From Acanthaster planci (lineage: Eukaryota; Echinodermata; Asteroidea; Valvatida; Acanthasteridae): 64,000 nucleotides of DNA. The translations under genes were made by a program, and so were the position numbers. The notes below the pieces were generated by a model. The model was not told the origin of the DNA and did no database searches. It worked only from the letters and a program-made list of their open reading frames with translations. Shown in pieces: positions 50,285 to 61,831 of this stretch. How positions within the stretch are numbered: the stretch's first letter is position 1; the number at the start of each line of letters is the position of its first letter. Location: positions 417,639-481,638 of the forward strand of contig NW_019091413.1 of the NCBI RefSeq assembly GCF_001949145.1, read 5' to 3'.

Positions 50285-51984
50285 TTTGTAATAAACGTCG
50301 TCAAATCAAATTTGTTTGGGCATCAAATTGATTTGTGATGAAACTCCATTAAGGGACATCCTCTTTTCAATTGAATTTCCGCTTGGAGCTGAAAACTAAT
50401 TAAAAGGTTGGAATACCAATACATTGTGTATCATGCATGAAGGACTGCGGGTGGTCTTCAACTTGCCCAGATTTATTGCGAGTTCACAGGAATTGACGCG
50501 CGCCATAGTTATGACAATGAATTTGCTCCACACACAAAACTTTTTCAAACTAGGGACATTTAAACAACGTTTCCCCTTTGCTAACATTTTTACAATGTGC
50601 ATGTCATAATTTGTTGCTTGAGGTGATTGTTAGAGAAATACAAAATAAAAATAATACTAAGGCAAAGGTTAGTTGTGCACCCACTCTGTCCAGATTAAAC
50701 CATGCCCCTTTTTGGCCAGTTTTCGAGCCTCTCGAACAATCAGAACGCTGGATTTTGCTGATTTTGCTCATATGCATAACCGTAATTTGAGGAGCTGGCC
50801 CGTACCATATCTGACAGGGGTGCTCAGATGAGTGAGGAACGCTTTGTGTGATTAATTTATCGTTCTTGGTGTCAGTTTGCATTCGTATATCACACGTGCA
50901 ATTTTGTATGTAGACAGTAGTTTGCGCAGTATGCAGCGTGCAGATCAATAATTTATTTATTCTATTTTAACGTTTGTGTACCGTTCGACGAAAGGTTGCT
51001 TCACAGGAAAAGTACTACAATTCAAGTAATATTATATTAAGATTGAATAAATGGTACGGTAAGAAATGCATATAGACACGATGCAATAACGAAGGTTCAG
51101 TTAAAGAAGGAACTCATAAAGTAGGAACGTACCCAGGATTTTAAAATGGTACAGCCCACACCTGAACTACAAGAAGGGCGACTCCATTACGTCACAGCGA
51201 CAGCCGGTCATGTCCAGTCCTGCACAGTTGGACTATGATTTCTACCTCCACGGTTAATGTTGGACGGTCCAAAAAGTTGATCTGCCGTGATAGCTCCATG
51301 GTTGTATACCATTATTATGAGCGCATGTACGGTCTAGGAACGTGGACTAGTATGAAGAAAACATCGGTATAAAACGAACAAACTATACACATAACCGTGA
51401 TACATGTACATAAAATAGGAGTACCGTAAACTGTTCAATCCAGCTTTTATCTACCTAACACTTGGAATTCAGGTTCAAGGTTTCCGTATGGTCTTTTGTA
51501 ACACAGACGGCTCACAAGACGTCAAGACGCATACACAAATGGAGGAGACAGTAGATGCCTTCATTCCACCCAAAAAATGAAACAATGATTTTCTTTTCGA
51601 AAATAAAATACCCTTTTGGATTGACTGTACCGCCTCATGGTACCTAACCTGTACTCCAGTTTCATACATTTCATCAATGGTCAGCTATTTAGTTGATCAT
51701 ATGTGTGTAATATTGAAGTATTAAGGAGAAAATGGGCAAAATCTGTAGAACTAGACGAGAGAGCTAGAGAGCATGTGTGTTTGTATGGGGATGCTACTCG
51801 AGGAGACAGTTGGCAAAGGTAAACCTGGCTCAACTTTGCCGATCGTTCGCGGAATGGTTTGCGTTTGTCTGCGTTGTCAGCGACGCCTCCGTTTGGCATG
51901 TGTCCGTATGTCCGCGCTACTCTTTGCGTCTTGATTGCGTTGCTCTCTGCGTTTCTTACGTCGATAATGGAAACCAGGCTTAAA

Positions 51985-52509
51985 GGCCAAAAAGTCTCCA
52001 GTTTCTGGTCAGCGCGGGCGTCACCGTAGACCTGCGCGTCGGCAAAATAAAAAAAGTTCCTATTTGGTGTATGTCCAAAAGCTGCAAAACTTGCTTGATC
52101 GACTGGAATCCTGTTACTTCGTAGTTTTATTTCAAATTTTTAAACGTGTTTTTGGTGGGGTGCGGTTGAGTAACCATTATGTACAGTAGAGGAGTCCTTC
52201 CGGCGCCCATACATTTAGTCGTGCACTCTTTTTCAGATGACGTTATTTATGTATTATTATGTCATTTATATTAGGGAACCAGACAAACGAGGTGGTCTTA
52301 CGTCTTGTGTACATCTACAAGCTGAACAGTGAGGTAAATAGTGATGGGGCCAGTCTATTTCAGTGTTCGTAACGGCGATACGTAACGTTATGCAATCTCA
52401 ATGGACATCGCCTGTTATATGTACATCATTTCTAGGGGGGGGGGGGAAGTCGCGTCACTTCAACACTTTTGGAACATCCCCTGACCAAATAACCGGAGAC
52501 TTTTTGCCC
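51985..52509. mobile_element. MITE of the AAAGTCTCC family, copy 2
   Basis: The left end GGCCAAAAAGTCTCCAGTTT is inverted at the right end as AACCGGAGACTTTTTGCCC. The interior left half aligns in opposite orientation with 46184-46429, including the shared GGTCTACGGTGACG / CGTCACCGTAGACC block. It contains a G13 run near 52435. The copies 6 kb apart show that this is a family. Confidence 0.7.
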
Positions 52510-52689
52510 TAAGGTAGTGTTTAGCGTATTGATTAACTGCTCCAACCGATATGTGTAGCCTATTTGAAATGGATTAGCGTGTGGTAGCTTTTGTTTTGCT
52601 ATGAACGGTTTTATGTGTGAACGGTCTGAAAGCTGCAGGCCAGTAAAAAGGCCAAAAACTGCTTGCGCAGGCCAAATCACAATTTGTAT

Positions 52690-54172
52690 GCACTCAAATT
52701 CTCTACGAAATAGAGCATTTTGTAGTCCATGAACTTGACGATTTGTAGAAAGACAGGTTTAGGCGACCACAACATATTCCAACTTGGGTCAGAGTGAGAT
52801 TTGGAAGAAATCGGCACCTGAAAATGGTCTATTTTCGAGAAGTGTGGGCCTAGGCGTCGATTTTTCAACATGGCGAGGGCTTCAAGACTGATTTTTAGGG
52901 GTGACCTTCTGTGGAAGAAAAATTCTTTCAAAGGTCATCAGTTATGAATGGTTAAAAATGGGCTGTAACTTTATGTGCGTCTCAAACGCCTGAGAAGCTC
53001 GTATTTCTCCTGATTTTTATTTAAGTTCGGATATTTATCACCGTTGGCTACGACAACTTATTTACCGGCGTGCAGCCTGAGCCAAAGGTCGAATAGCGCC
53101 GTGAGAACTTCGCTGCAAATACGATGCATTCCTCCAAATTGTTATTTTGTGATCCGCAGGTGTTTTGCAATAAGAGGTGCCATCGCGTCATCGGGAGGAA
53201 CTCAGAGAGATTCATATAAATCACGAATTTGGGACTTCTGGCGTCCAACTCGGTGTTATTCGTTCACAAAACCCTCAAACCCGTGGGCTTATTTTGCACT
53301 GAGAGCAGCCCTTTGCTTCATGGAGATTCTGGAAAGGATTACCATTTTGGCCTCTCTGTCCAGGCCTAGCTCGGGATGGAATTTGTCTTCATTTCATTAC
53401 GACTGACGTCCAAGTTCCAAGATTTGTGTACAAAACGACCTCAAATGTAGTTATAATTTGTCCTTGGTTTGCCTTGTTGAAGAAACTAATTTCACGTTTA
53501 CAAGTTCTTCGTGGCCTTATCTATCCGTATGGGGGGTAGGAATTTCAAAAAGAACCATGGACTGCAAATTGAGGAAAATAAGTGAGAGACAACGTTACTT
53601 TTGTAGACGTAATTCACCCGTTCTCGAGTTGCGAAGTGCACGCACGTACAGGGATCCGAGCTGGGGGCGCGCACTACGCGTGCACGATTTCCAGTGACGG
53701 TCTGTTGCACGCCTGCTGGGTGCATTCCACCAAATGGTTGTATCTCTGCGCGAGAGTTCCTTGATATTTTGTGATCCCAAGGGGATTTTACGATAAGACA
53801 TCATGCCATAGTCAAGAGGCATCATAGAAATATTTCTTAAAATCCCGAATTTGGGACTGATAATTTCCAGTTCGGGGTATTTCTTTCACAAAAGCCCCAC
53901 ATTGCGGGCCTATTTTCGATAGAGGCGGGCGGCTATATTCAGAATGAGCGCTTAGTTTTACTGCTGTTTGGGGGTATCTTCCTTGAAAGGCGAATAAAAA
54001 AAAATTCGTGGCTAACCCTCATGAAATTGAAACGAAAAGTGATCTGGCCATAATCGTGAATTTCCAGTAAAAAACGGAGGCCAACCTCTTCACGAGAGTC
54101 AACAGGCGGCGCTATTTCGGTCCAATTTTTGCACTGTTTTGTATGGGCGCGTATTTGGTGTAGTGCAACCTG
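52690..54172 (+). repeat. CpG-rich dispersed repeat, two divergent units
   Basis: The units at about 53130-53330 and 53760-53930 share, in order, TTTTGTGATCC, a CATCATGCC/CATCGCG block, CACGAATTTGGGACT/CCCGAATTTGGGACT, TTCACAAAA and GGGC-TATTTT. The second extends to 54172 and is the one copied in inverted orientation at 58368-58834. No coding function is apparent. Confidence 0.7.
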
Positions 54173-56924
54173 CCACACGGAGGCCGTGACTGGTACCCGG
54201 CTTTAACCCGCCTGCCGATATAAGAAAAATACACTTCTGTTTTTGTCGGATCGGGGGCTTCAGATTGACCAATTAACCACTATTGGTTACTCCTAAAATG
54301 TTCATATTTTGTTCTGTTTTATATTTCGGTTTATAAACATAAATTTGCGACACAACCTACTATTTTATAAAATAACCTCGGTCAGCGTAGCCGCTTTTGT
54401 ACATGAAGGGTGCTCGTATGGGAATAAGTTCATCAGCGATCTCTCTGAAGTGTTTAACATGTTTAATTTGTTCGTAGGGTATTATTGGTTGAAGATGTAT
54501 AAATACACAATATTGTAGAGATCAGATTTTATTAAAATAACACAGTAACTTATCTTGAAAATTGAGGGGGAAAGGGGCATTACATTGCGGGCATGATGAG
54601 CGTGATGAACAGGCGACGAGAGCGATGCTGATCGGGAACACAGTATGCAGAGGCAGTGCTGGCGCACGCACATAATGGTAAGTAGCGATCAGGTACAAAT
54701 CGTGCTGATGATCGGCCTTTCCTTTTTTATTCGTAAACTAAACATACAATAAGCAGACTGGATCGTTAATTGGCAGTGACGAGTTGGATTTTAGAGCAGT
54801 AGACAGATGCGGTAGCTAGACTGTGTCGAAGTTTTAAAACTCCCACTTCATAATCATACTTTTTGGGGGTGGGGAGATGCTCTCTTAAAACCCTCAGCCT
54901 CACGTAGGCCTACATTAAACAGCTGGGAACTCAAATGCATGTGTGCTATGTAGTTGTTTGGAGCCCTGTGCAATCATAAGTGCCTTCCGATATTTTTGTC
55001 AACGTTTTTCGCCGGTGAAGAAATGTCGCCGAACAGTTTTGTCAGTGGGCTTAAAATTCATTGGCTTGGGAGGTTGACGTTTATGGTCATGCTGGAGCTC
55101 TGTCTGATCATCGGGCGATGTATCCCCAACAATGTGCAATTTCAAAATGCTCAATAATCTCAAAATATGTGGTTTTTCGTTTTTAAATCCAGGCCTAAGA
55201 GATCATGTACTGTTAATCGCCGTTATTGACTCATATCAGGCTGGTTTATTTAAAAAATACTTACCTGTGCCAGTGCGTTCTTGAAATGTTCTCCATCTAA
55301 AAAAAGTATTCGTTATAACTTTTAAAATGGGACAAATCAACAGATATGAGTGAATTGCTAGCAACAGAAATGTGCCAAAGCCTTGCTGGATAATACCTTC
55401 TCCCCTCGACACGGAACTGCCGCGAGTCCCTTAACTTCTATCAAATTGTGTGGGCACCTGCTAAAAAAAATGGCAAGGATTTGTACAAATCATGAATTTT
55501 AGCTTTCCCGTACTGGCTGTACTCGGCTTGCGTGCAGGTAACTAAGCCAACTGTCAGCAACGCACGCCACAGCCTCGCCGCCGGTCCGATGTTGTGTGTA
55601 CTCGGCATGGAGATCAACGTTACTCGATCGATCGTGGCCGGCTGAGAAGCACGTTGCGCATTACGAAACTTCAGTTTCGCTGGTTCCAGTCAGAACATGT
55701 GGTTTCGATGTGCATATACATGTACGCAGCTCGGAATGTCGTACGCCGAATAGTTGCGCGCGCACTCTGTACTAACTGCACTGGAGAACGGCTGAGAACA
55801 GTCCACAACAATGGCAAGAATTAACGTTACTTCCAACATTATTTTCTCTTGTTTTATGTTTGGTGGTGATGTGTCGAATATCTTGTCCCACCAGCTGTGG
55901 AGATAAGGATGCATAAGGGTTACAGACGTGAAATTGGCTCCTTGGAAAAGGTAAAAGTGGTTGATATTTATTTATAAATTTTTTTCGCTTGATTTTGCAC
56001 CCTTTATATCCTGGACTCCCTCCGTAACGTAGTACGGAAACGGAGTCCACCTGGGCTAGGTCCGGCCCGAAGTTGATCATTGCATTGATCATTGCACGCG
56101 AACACGCTTATAATACACACACTGCGCCGTGATCTCCTCAAGTTAACACCCTTAAAAGCCATAACAACGATTTAATAACATTATCAATAAAAATATTGCC
56201 AGCTGCTGGTGGTTTCGAAGGCTCATCGTGGTCCATCTTCACGCAGCTAAGAAACAAAGGATGCCCACGCCATCGCCGCAAGACTGAATGAGAAGAGTTT
56301 GAACGTAGGGGGCGCTGGTCGCACAACACCCTTCCTTCCTCCCTCAGCTCTATAATACCTCCCCACTTTATCTTCAGTCAAACTTGAGTTCTCAGTTCTG
56401 ATTGGTCGATTCATGGCAACAGTGTGATATTTAACATTATTGTTATACCACGGTCATAGATTTTTTTAGATGTCGCGAATTGATCACGTGACATGCTACA
56501 AGCTCAATGTATCATTCACGCGTCGAGCGCTAGCGAACTTGCGGTGCAACTTACGGAAAACGGTGATCTTTCCCATAGTTGATGTGTCGTGTCTACTGTG
56601 TTGTAATTGTATAATCTTGGGTACGAGGGTGGATAGCCACGGTGGTACGATGTGCCAATTATTGCAGATGAGCACTGTGTTGGGGCCGGGCATTGAAGCA
56701 CTATACGAAGCACTATATCTGTTCACATTTATATCTCTTCACTCTGAACATGCGGGTTATTAAACTTCTTTTCGTGTTCCACGAGCAGATCGCCATTGCG
56801 GTTTCAGCCGCGGATCCAGGATTTTTTAAGCAGGGGGGCACGCCCAAAATTGGATGTCGCATGGAGTGTTACTGTTATTACTGGGATGGAGTTAGTCATC
56901 CTTACTCGCAGCCAGTAGGCTGAA

Positions 56925-57150
56925 TTGCAAAGAACGCAGCTACAACATGGTTGAGCCGAATGCATGCAATTGACCATGAAGCACAGCCAGAGATGGTAAA
57001 ATGTTGGTTTTTCGCGGAGGGGAGAAAACCTGAGAATTTAGTAACAGACAACTCTACCCACATATGGCAGGGCCGGGAATCGAACCCAGGACCACAGTGG
57101 TGAGAGGCGAACTTTACGCACAAGCCACCCAAGCCACCCAAGCCACCCTG
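56925..57150 (-). mobile_element. tRNA-derived SINE, minus strand
   Basis: On the minus strand the head reads GGGTGGCTTGTGCG (A-box region) and then CCTGGGTTCGATTCCCGGCC (B-box, 57077-57087 on the + strand). A body with CTCAGGTTTTCTCCCCTCCG follows. The 5' edge is a 9-bp tandem (see 57121). The tail is near 56925. Confidence 0.75.
57121..57149 (+). repeat. 9-bp tandem repeat AAGCCACCC, three copies
   Basis: CAAGCCACC is repeated three times at the 5' edge of the minus-strand SINE, repeating its first tRNA-like nonamer. Confidence 0.9.
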
Positions 57151-58367
57151 TCGCAAATGAAGAATGTGCATTTTTACCATCCCAGTCTTTGTGTTTCAAA
57201 TGCTAACGTGACTTAATCTTAAACTCTTCAAGATTGGCGCTGTTTAAAGTGGAACAGAATGCATTGTTCAATTATGTAATGTACTTAACTGTGCGACCAG
57301 AAAAAGATGAAAGAAATGAAAGAAAAGCTTGACTCACAGATGGCCCGAGATGTCCCGCCCAGTTTAAATTACAAGAGAAATAAAAAGCAGAGAAACATTT
57401 CAGTTTCGACAAAGCTTGAAACAAAACAAGAAAAAATAAGAAATTCGAGCAACGTTCTTGCACAAAATTAATTTCTGTTATTAGTTTGTTTACGTGATGA
57501 CATATTTCACATTTAAAACGTGCATCCCAAAAATGTAATTAAACCCTAAAGCCGCGCTTTCATGAGGTGAGTTTACTTTGTATGATTGAAGTAAAATATA
57601 AGTTGTGGCCGTCAATCTTGCATTATCATGTCTGTTCGCGAGATCACTGGTTTGATAAACAGAAGGTTGCAATTTGCATTTGACGTGGTTTAACGCGAGT
57701 GAACCTCTCTGAAACATCTTTGATTGCACACAGGTACATCACGGTGGACCATTAATTGGGTAAGCCCATTCGGGCGTCCTTCAGTCATTGTGGTTCTGTA
57801 ATGTAACCAAGAATCACTGAGATATTCACCTTCCAAAAAAAGTGCTATTTTCAGTGATAACAGGAGCATCAGAGACCCCGTACCTTGTAAATGTTTCCAG
57901 ACGCCGCAGGTTACTTTTACTGCGCTCACGTGCAACTGGTGACCGAAAAAGTTGCTGCTATCCGCATTAATACTCTACGTTGGGGAATGCTGCAAAATCT
58001 ATCACTTTGAGAGCAGCTGAAACTGAGTCTGGAGGGTCCGTTTGATTCCTGCCGTAGACGTACCATAATAACACCAAGTCCGTTAATTCTGACTGATTGT
58101 TGTGTATGTGCACACTTCATCCAAACACTATCATGAAAGTATCACGTTGTGCTTAATACGCAGCCCAACAATAAATTTGTAAGGTTCTTAAAACTGTAGC
58201 CTCACCCTCCACATATGCGATTCCTGCTCGAGATCCAGATCACAATCTGAATGACAGAATTCCAAGTCCGCCAATGTGGTGTTGCGTGGTGTCAGAAAAG
58301 CTGGTACCAACTGAAGTGCCTTAAGAGCCTACTGTTGCAGTGCCGGGAACCTGTGGAACGTGTTTAA

Positions 58368-58834
58368 GGTAGCACTACGCCAAATACGCGCCCTTAGAAG
58401 AAGTACAAAATCAGACCGAAATATCGCCGCCTGTTGACTCCCGGGAAAAGGTTGGCCTCAGTTTGTGGGTTTTTTTCACTGGAAATTCATGATTATGACC
58501 AGAGGATCACTTTTGTTTCAATTTTATGGGAGGGTTAGCCACGTGAATTTTTTATTCGCCTTTCCCCGAAGATACGCCCGAAATAGTAGTAAAACTATGC
58601 GCTCAGCTCTGAATGTAGGCGCCCTCCTCTATCCAAAATAGACCCGCAATATGGGGCTTTTTGTGAAAGAAATACCCCAAACTGGAAACTACCAGTCCCA
58701 AATTCGGGATTTATGCAAACATTTCTATGATCCCTCCTGGTTATGGCATGTCTTATTGTAAAAACCCCTTGGGATCACAAAATCTTAATGAGCTCGCGCG
58801 CAGAAATCCAACGTTTTGGTGGAATGCACCCTTA
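58368..58834 (-). repeat. Inverted copy of CpG-rich dispersed repeat
   Basis: It aligns in reverse with 53722-54172 over about 450 bp at roughly 80 percent: GTAGCACTACGCCAAATACG, the CCGCCTGTTGACTC block, GGAAATTCATGATTATG and TCCCAAATTCGGGATTT are all matched. Confidence 0.8.
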
Positions 58835-58963
58835 GTTCAAGACAATCAAGATTGACGTTTGCCACGGATCGATTAGATCTCAATTTTCAAGAGTTCATCC
58901 TAAAATTTGCACCATGAAAAAAGACTAAGACCATCATATTTATATGGAATTCCATATCTGCCG

Positions 58964-59875
58964 NNNNNNNNNNNNNNNNNNNNNNNNNNNNNNNNNNNNN
59001 NNNNNNNNNNNNNNNNNNNNNNNNNNNNNNNNNNNNNNNNNNNNNNNNNNNNNNNNNNNNNNNNNNNNNNNNNNNNNNNNNNNNNNNNNNNNNNNNNNNN
59101 NNNNNNNNNNNNNNNNNNNNNNNNNNNNNNNNNNNNNNNNNNNNNNNNNNNNNNNNNNNNNNNNNNNNNNNNNNNNNNNNNNNNNNNNNNNNNNNNNNNN
59201 NNNNNNNNNNNNNNNNNNNNNNNNNNNNNNNNNNNNNNNNNNNNNNNNNNNNNNNNNNNNNNNNNNNNNNNNNNNNNNNNNNNNNNNNNNNNNNNNNNNN
59301 NNNNNNNNNNNNNNNNNNNNNNNNNNNNNNNNNNNNNNNNNNNNNNNNNNNNNNNNNNNNNNNNNNNNNNNNNNNNNNNNNNNNNNNNNNNNNNNNNNNN
59401 NNNNNNNNNNNNNNNNNNNNNNNNNNNNNNNNNNNNNNNNNNNNNNNNNNNNNNNNNNNNNNNNNNNNNNNNNNNNNNNNNNNNNNNNNNNNNNNNNNNN
59501 NNNNNNNNNNNNNNNNNNNNNNNNNNNNNNNNNNNNNNNNNNNNNNNNNNNNNNNNNNNNNNNNNNNNNNNNNNNNNNNNNNNNNNNNNNNNNNNNNNNN
59601 NNNNNNNNNNNNNNNNNNNNNNNNNNNNNNNNNNNNNNNNNNNNNNNNNNNNNNNNNNNNNNNNNNNNNNNNNNNNNNNNNNNNNNNNNNNNNNNNNNNN
59701 NNNNNNNNNNNNNNNNNNNNNNNNNNNNNNNNNNNNNNNNNNNNNNNNNNNNNNNNNNNNNNNNNNNNNNNNNNNNNNNNNNNNNNNNNNNNNNNNNNNN
59801 NNNNNNNNNNNNNNNNNNNNNNNNNNNNNNNNNNNNNNNNNNNNNNNNNNNNNNNNNNNNNNNNNNNNNNNNNNN
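58964..59875. other. Assembly gap (912 N)
   Basis: Unknown bases. The edges are inverted repeats: GGAATTCCATATCTGCCG just left and CGGCAGATATGGAATTC just right. The open frames that run across it are artefacts of the Ns. Confidence 0.99.
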
Positions 59876-61549
59876 GCAAAATGCGACGGACGACGGCAGA
59901 TATGGAATTCTATATATTTAGTAAGTATATATTTTTGTAGTAATGTGTCTCACATGTTTGGGAACTTTGGTCAGTGTAAAAAGTTTCTTGTATATCCCCT
60001 TTTGTAAAAATGGTTAAGCTCAGAAGTTTCCACCAATAGCAGTATTAGTATACTATCCTGCATTATCTCAGAACTATACTCAGGATGTGCGTTACGCAAC
60101 AGTCTTTTGCACCCAGCAGCTTCTTGGTATTATAGTCAGTGGCTTTTTCGGTAGCCCTGTGGGTTTTTGTCTCTCGAAGTAGCGTTGGCAAAAGCCATGG
60201 TTGTTTAAATTAGGTGCGATTCTGTAAAAACACGAATCCAGGTGCTGTACAAAATTTACTAAGGAATTGTTTTAAAATGTGTGATTTGGGCGTGTGAGGG
60301 TGTCAGATGAGTCGAGGTAGAGCAGATCAGATCAGATCTTGACAGAAGACAGACGTATAGTGTGTTTGATGTTTGTAACTTTAGCCACCAGGCGAAGCAA
60401 GCTACAGCAGGCTTTTTCTTCAGCGATCCATAGAGAGACAGCACTTCAAAATAATAGCTTGATTTATCAAGATTTTGTAAGCATTTTTGGCTCTGTGAAA
60501 ACACACCGAAGAATTTTGCAGTTCTGTAAAGCAAACAACCGCAAGTGTTATTGTGAACTAATTTTATCTTATAAGAGTCTGAAACACTGAATTCATTGAC
60601 TTGACAAAAGTGGATTGATTTAAGGAGTTGTCAGTATTAATGTTGCAGAAGGTTAAATTATGGATAGCACGTCGACATTTTAATTTACCGAATTTTGCGG
60701 CAAGAGAGAGTTGCTAGAGGAGCTATTGAACGTAAAGTGTTCTTTTGGTTATTACCAAATAATTGAACAAAATTTGTCATGTGGAATATGGTTAAATGTT
60801 TTTAATTATTAGATGGCTTGAAGTTGGGGACCAAACCCAAGATACTGAGATTGATTGGGGCTGAAGCTACTCCGACCAAGTAGGGACCCAACCTAGAGCT
60901 ACACACAGAGGCTGTAGGACACCCGGAGGTTGTGTTGTTTCCAAGGATCGTAACAGACTCCAACAAGTTGCGGTCCCTATATCCTTAATCTCCGAATCTA
61001 GCTCCCTTTCTACAAAGAGTTAAACTCAGAACTGTAATAAAGAGAAGCTCCGTATCAATTTTTAATACAAGTCAACTTAATAGTTGCCTGCAGGTTATAT
61101 AAACCACAATAAAGAAAGTGAAGATTTATGTATGCTCTTTGCCGAATATTACACATTAACGAAATGTTTGTAAATATTTGTTAATTTATGTGAATAGACT
61201 CTTGAGAACTAAGCAGAAAGTCTCTGGTGTTTCCTGTCGTTGTTGGATTTTAGATATATTTAGTTGCAGACAGAACGTACGCATAGTTCTGGGAAATATC
61301 AAACACTCAGGTGCCCTTAAAGAAAAAAAATCTACTCAAAATACCAGGCGTTTCAGGACCAAACTGGTAAATTGATAAAGGGTGGTTTACTTCGGGGGCT
61401 ATACTTAAAAGAAAACAGACCATAAAACAACTTTTTTGAACGCTGTAAAATATAAGATGCATATTTAATGAATTTGCATTTGTTCACTATTAGGCTAAAT
61501 CTGTTCAGCACCATTATCATTTAAAAGTACTTCTAAGTCATCTCACTCA
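59876..61549. other. Intergenic sequence
   Basis: Nothing recognisable beyond the inverted repeat at the gap edge. It is AT-rich with no exon-like pieces with splice support. An 83-codon frame at 60339-60590 has no domain. Confidence 0.5.
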
Positions 61550-61831
61550 TTATGGTCCAAGAAGGGAATCAAGACAATTTTCTTGTAATAATCCTCTGCA
61601 CTGGCGCAATCTGGGTTTGCTCTTCGCGTCTGTCTCCTTGCCAGTCGAGCAGCTTTTCATCAGCTCCCATGAATCTTCAGCATACCACTTTCTGTGAAAG
61701 GTGTCGACATTATAGTTGCATACCTTAAATTTGAAGCCCATGATTTGGGCTCCGTGCACCTCAAAGCATTTGGCCATTTTCTGAGCCACTTTCTGAGCAA
61801 ATTGTTTCATTTCGGCAGCTGCCGCAAGCAC
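61550..61831 (-). CDS. Aldolase-like C-terminal exon with apparent frameshift
   Basis: After acceptor cggtccgacag the frame reads VLAAAAEMKQFAQKVAQ and runs to WELMK. It then continues to a stop at 61550 in unconvincing sequence. Removing one A from the A4 run at 61654-61657 would instead give an Arg-rich helix and PDCASAEDYYKKIVLIPFL ending at 61543. Both readings are open, but the second looks more protein-like. Confidence 0.45.
   Translation of the reverse strand: MLAAAAEMKQFAQKVAQKMAKCFEVHGAQIMGFKFKVCNYNVDTFHRKWYAEDSWELMKSCSTGKETDAKSKPRLRQCRGLLQENCLDSLLGP

Larger units (their letters stand above)
50300..58963. other. Upstream intergenic region, repeat-rich
   Basis: I found no supported gene. 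It holds a MITE (51985-52509), a CpG-rich dispersed repeat (52690-54172, 58368-58834), a transposon end (56805-56850) and a SINE (56925-57150). Small open frames here are in repeats or have random composition. Confidence 0.5.

Noticed and set aside
53044-53406. 120-codon + strand open frame
   Set aside because: It lies inside the CpG-rich dispersed repeat and the related units do not keep the frame.
57070-57135. Possible tRNA gene on the minus strand
   Set aside because: Only A- and B-box resemblance; no cloverleaf, and it is followed by SINE body sequence.
58887-60007. Three open frames of 325-366 codons
   Set aside because: They consist almost entirely of X from the N gap; only the edges are real sequence.
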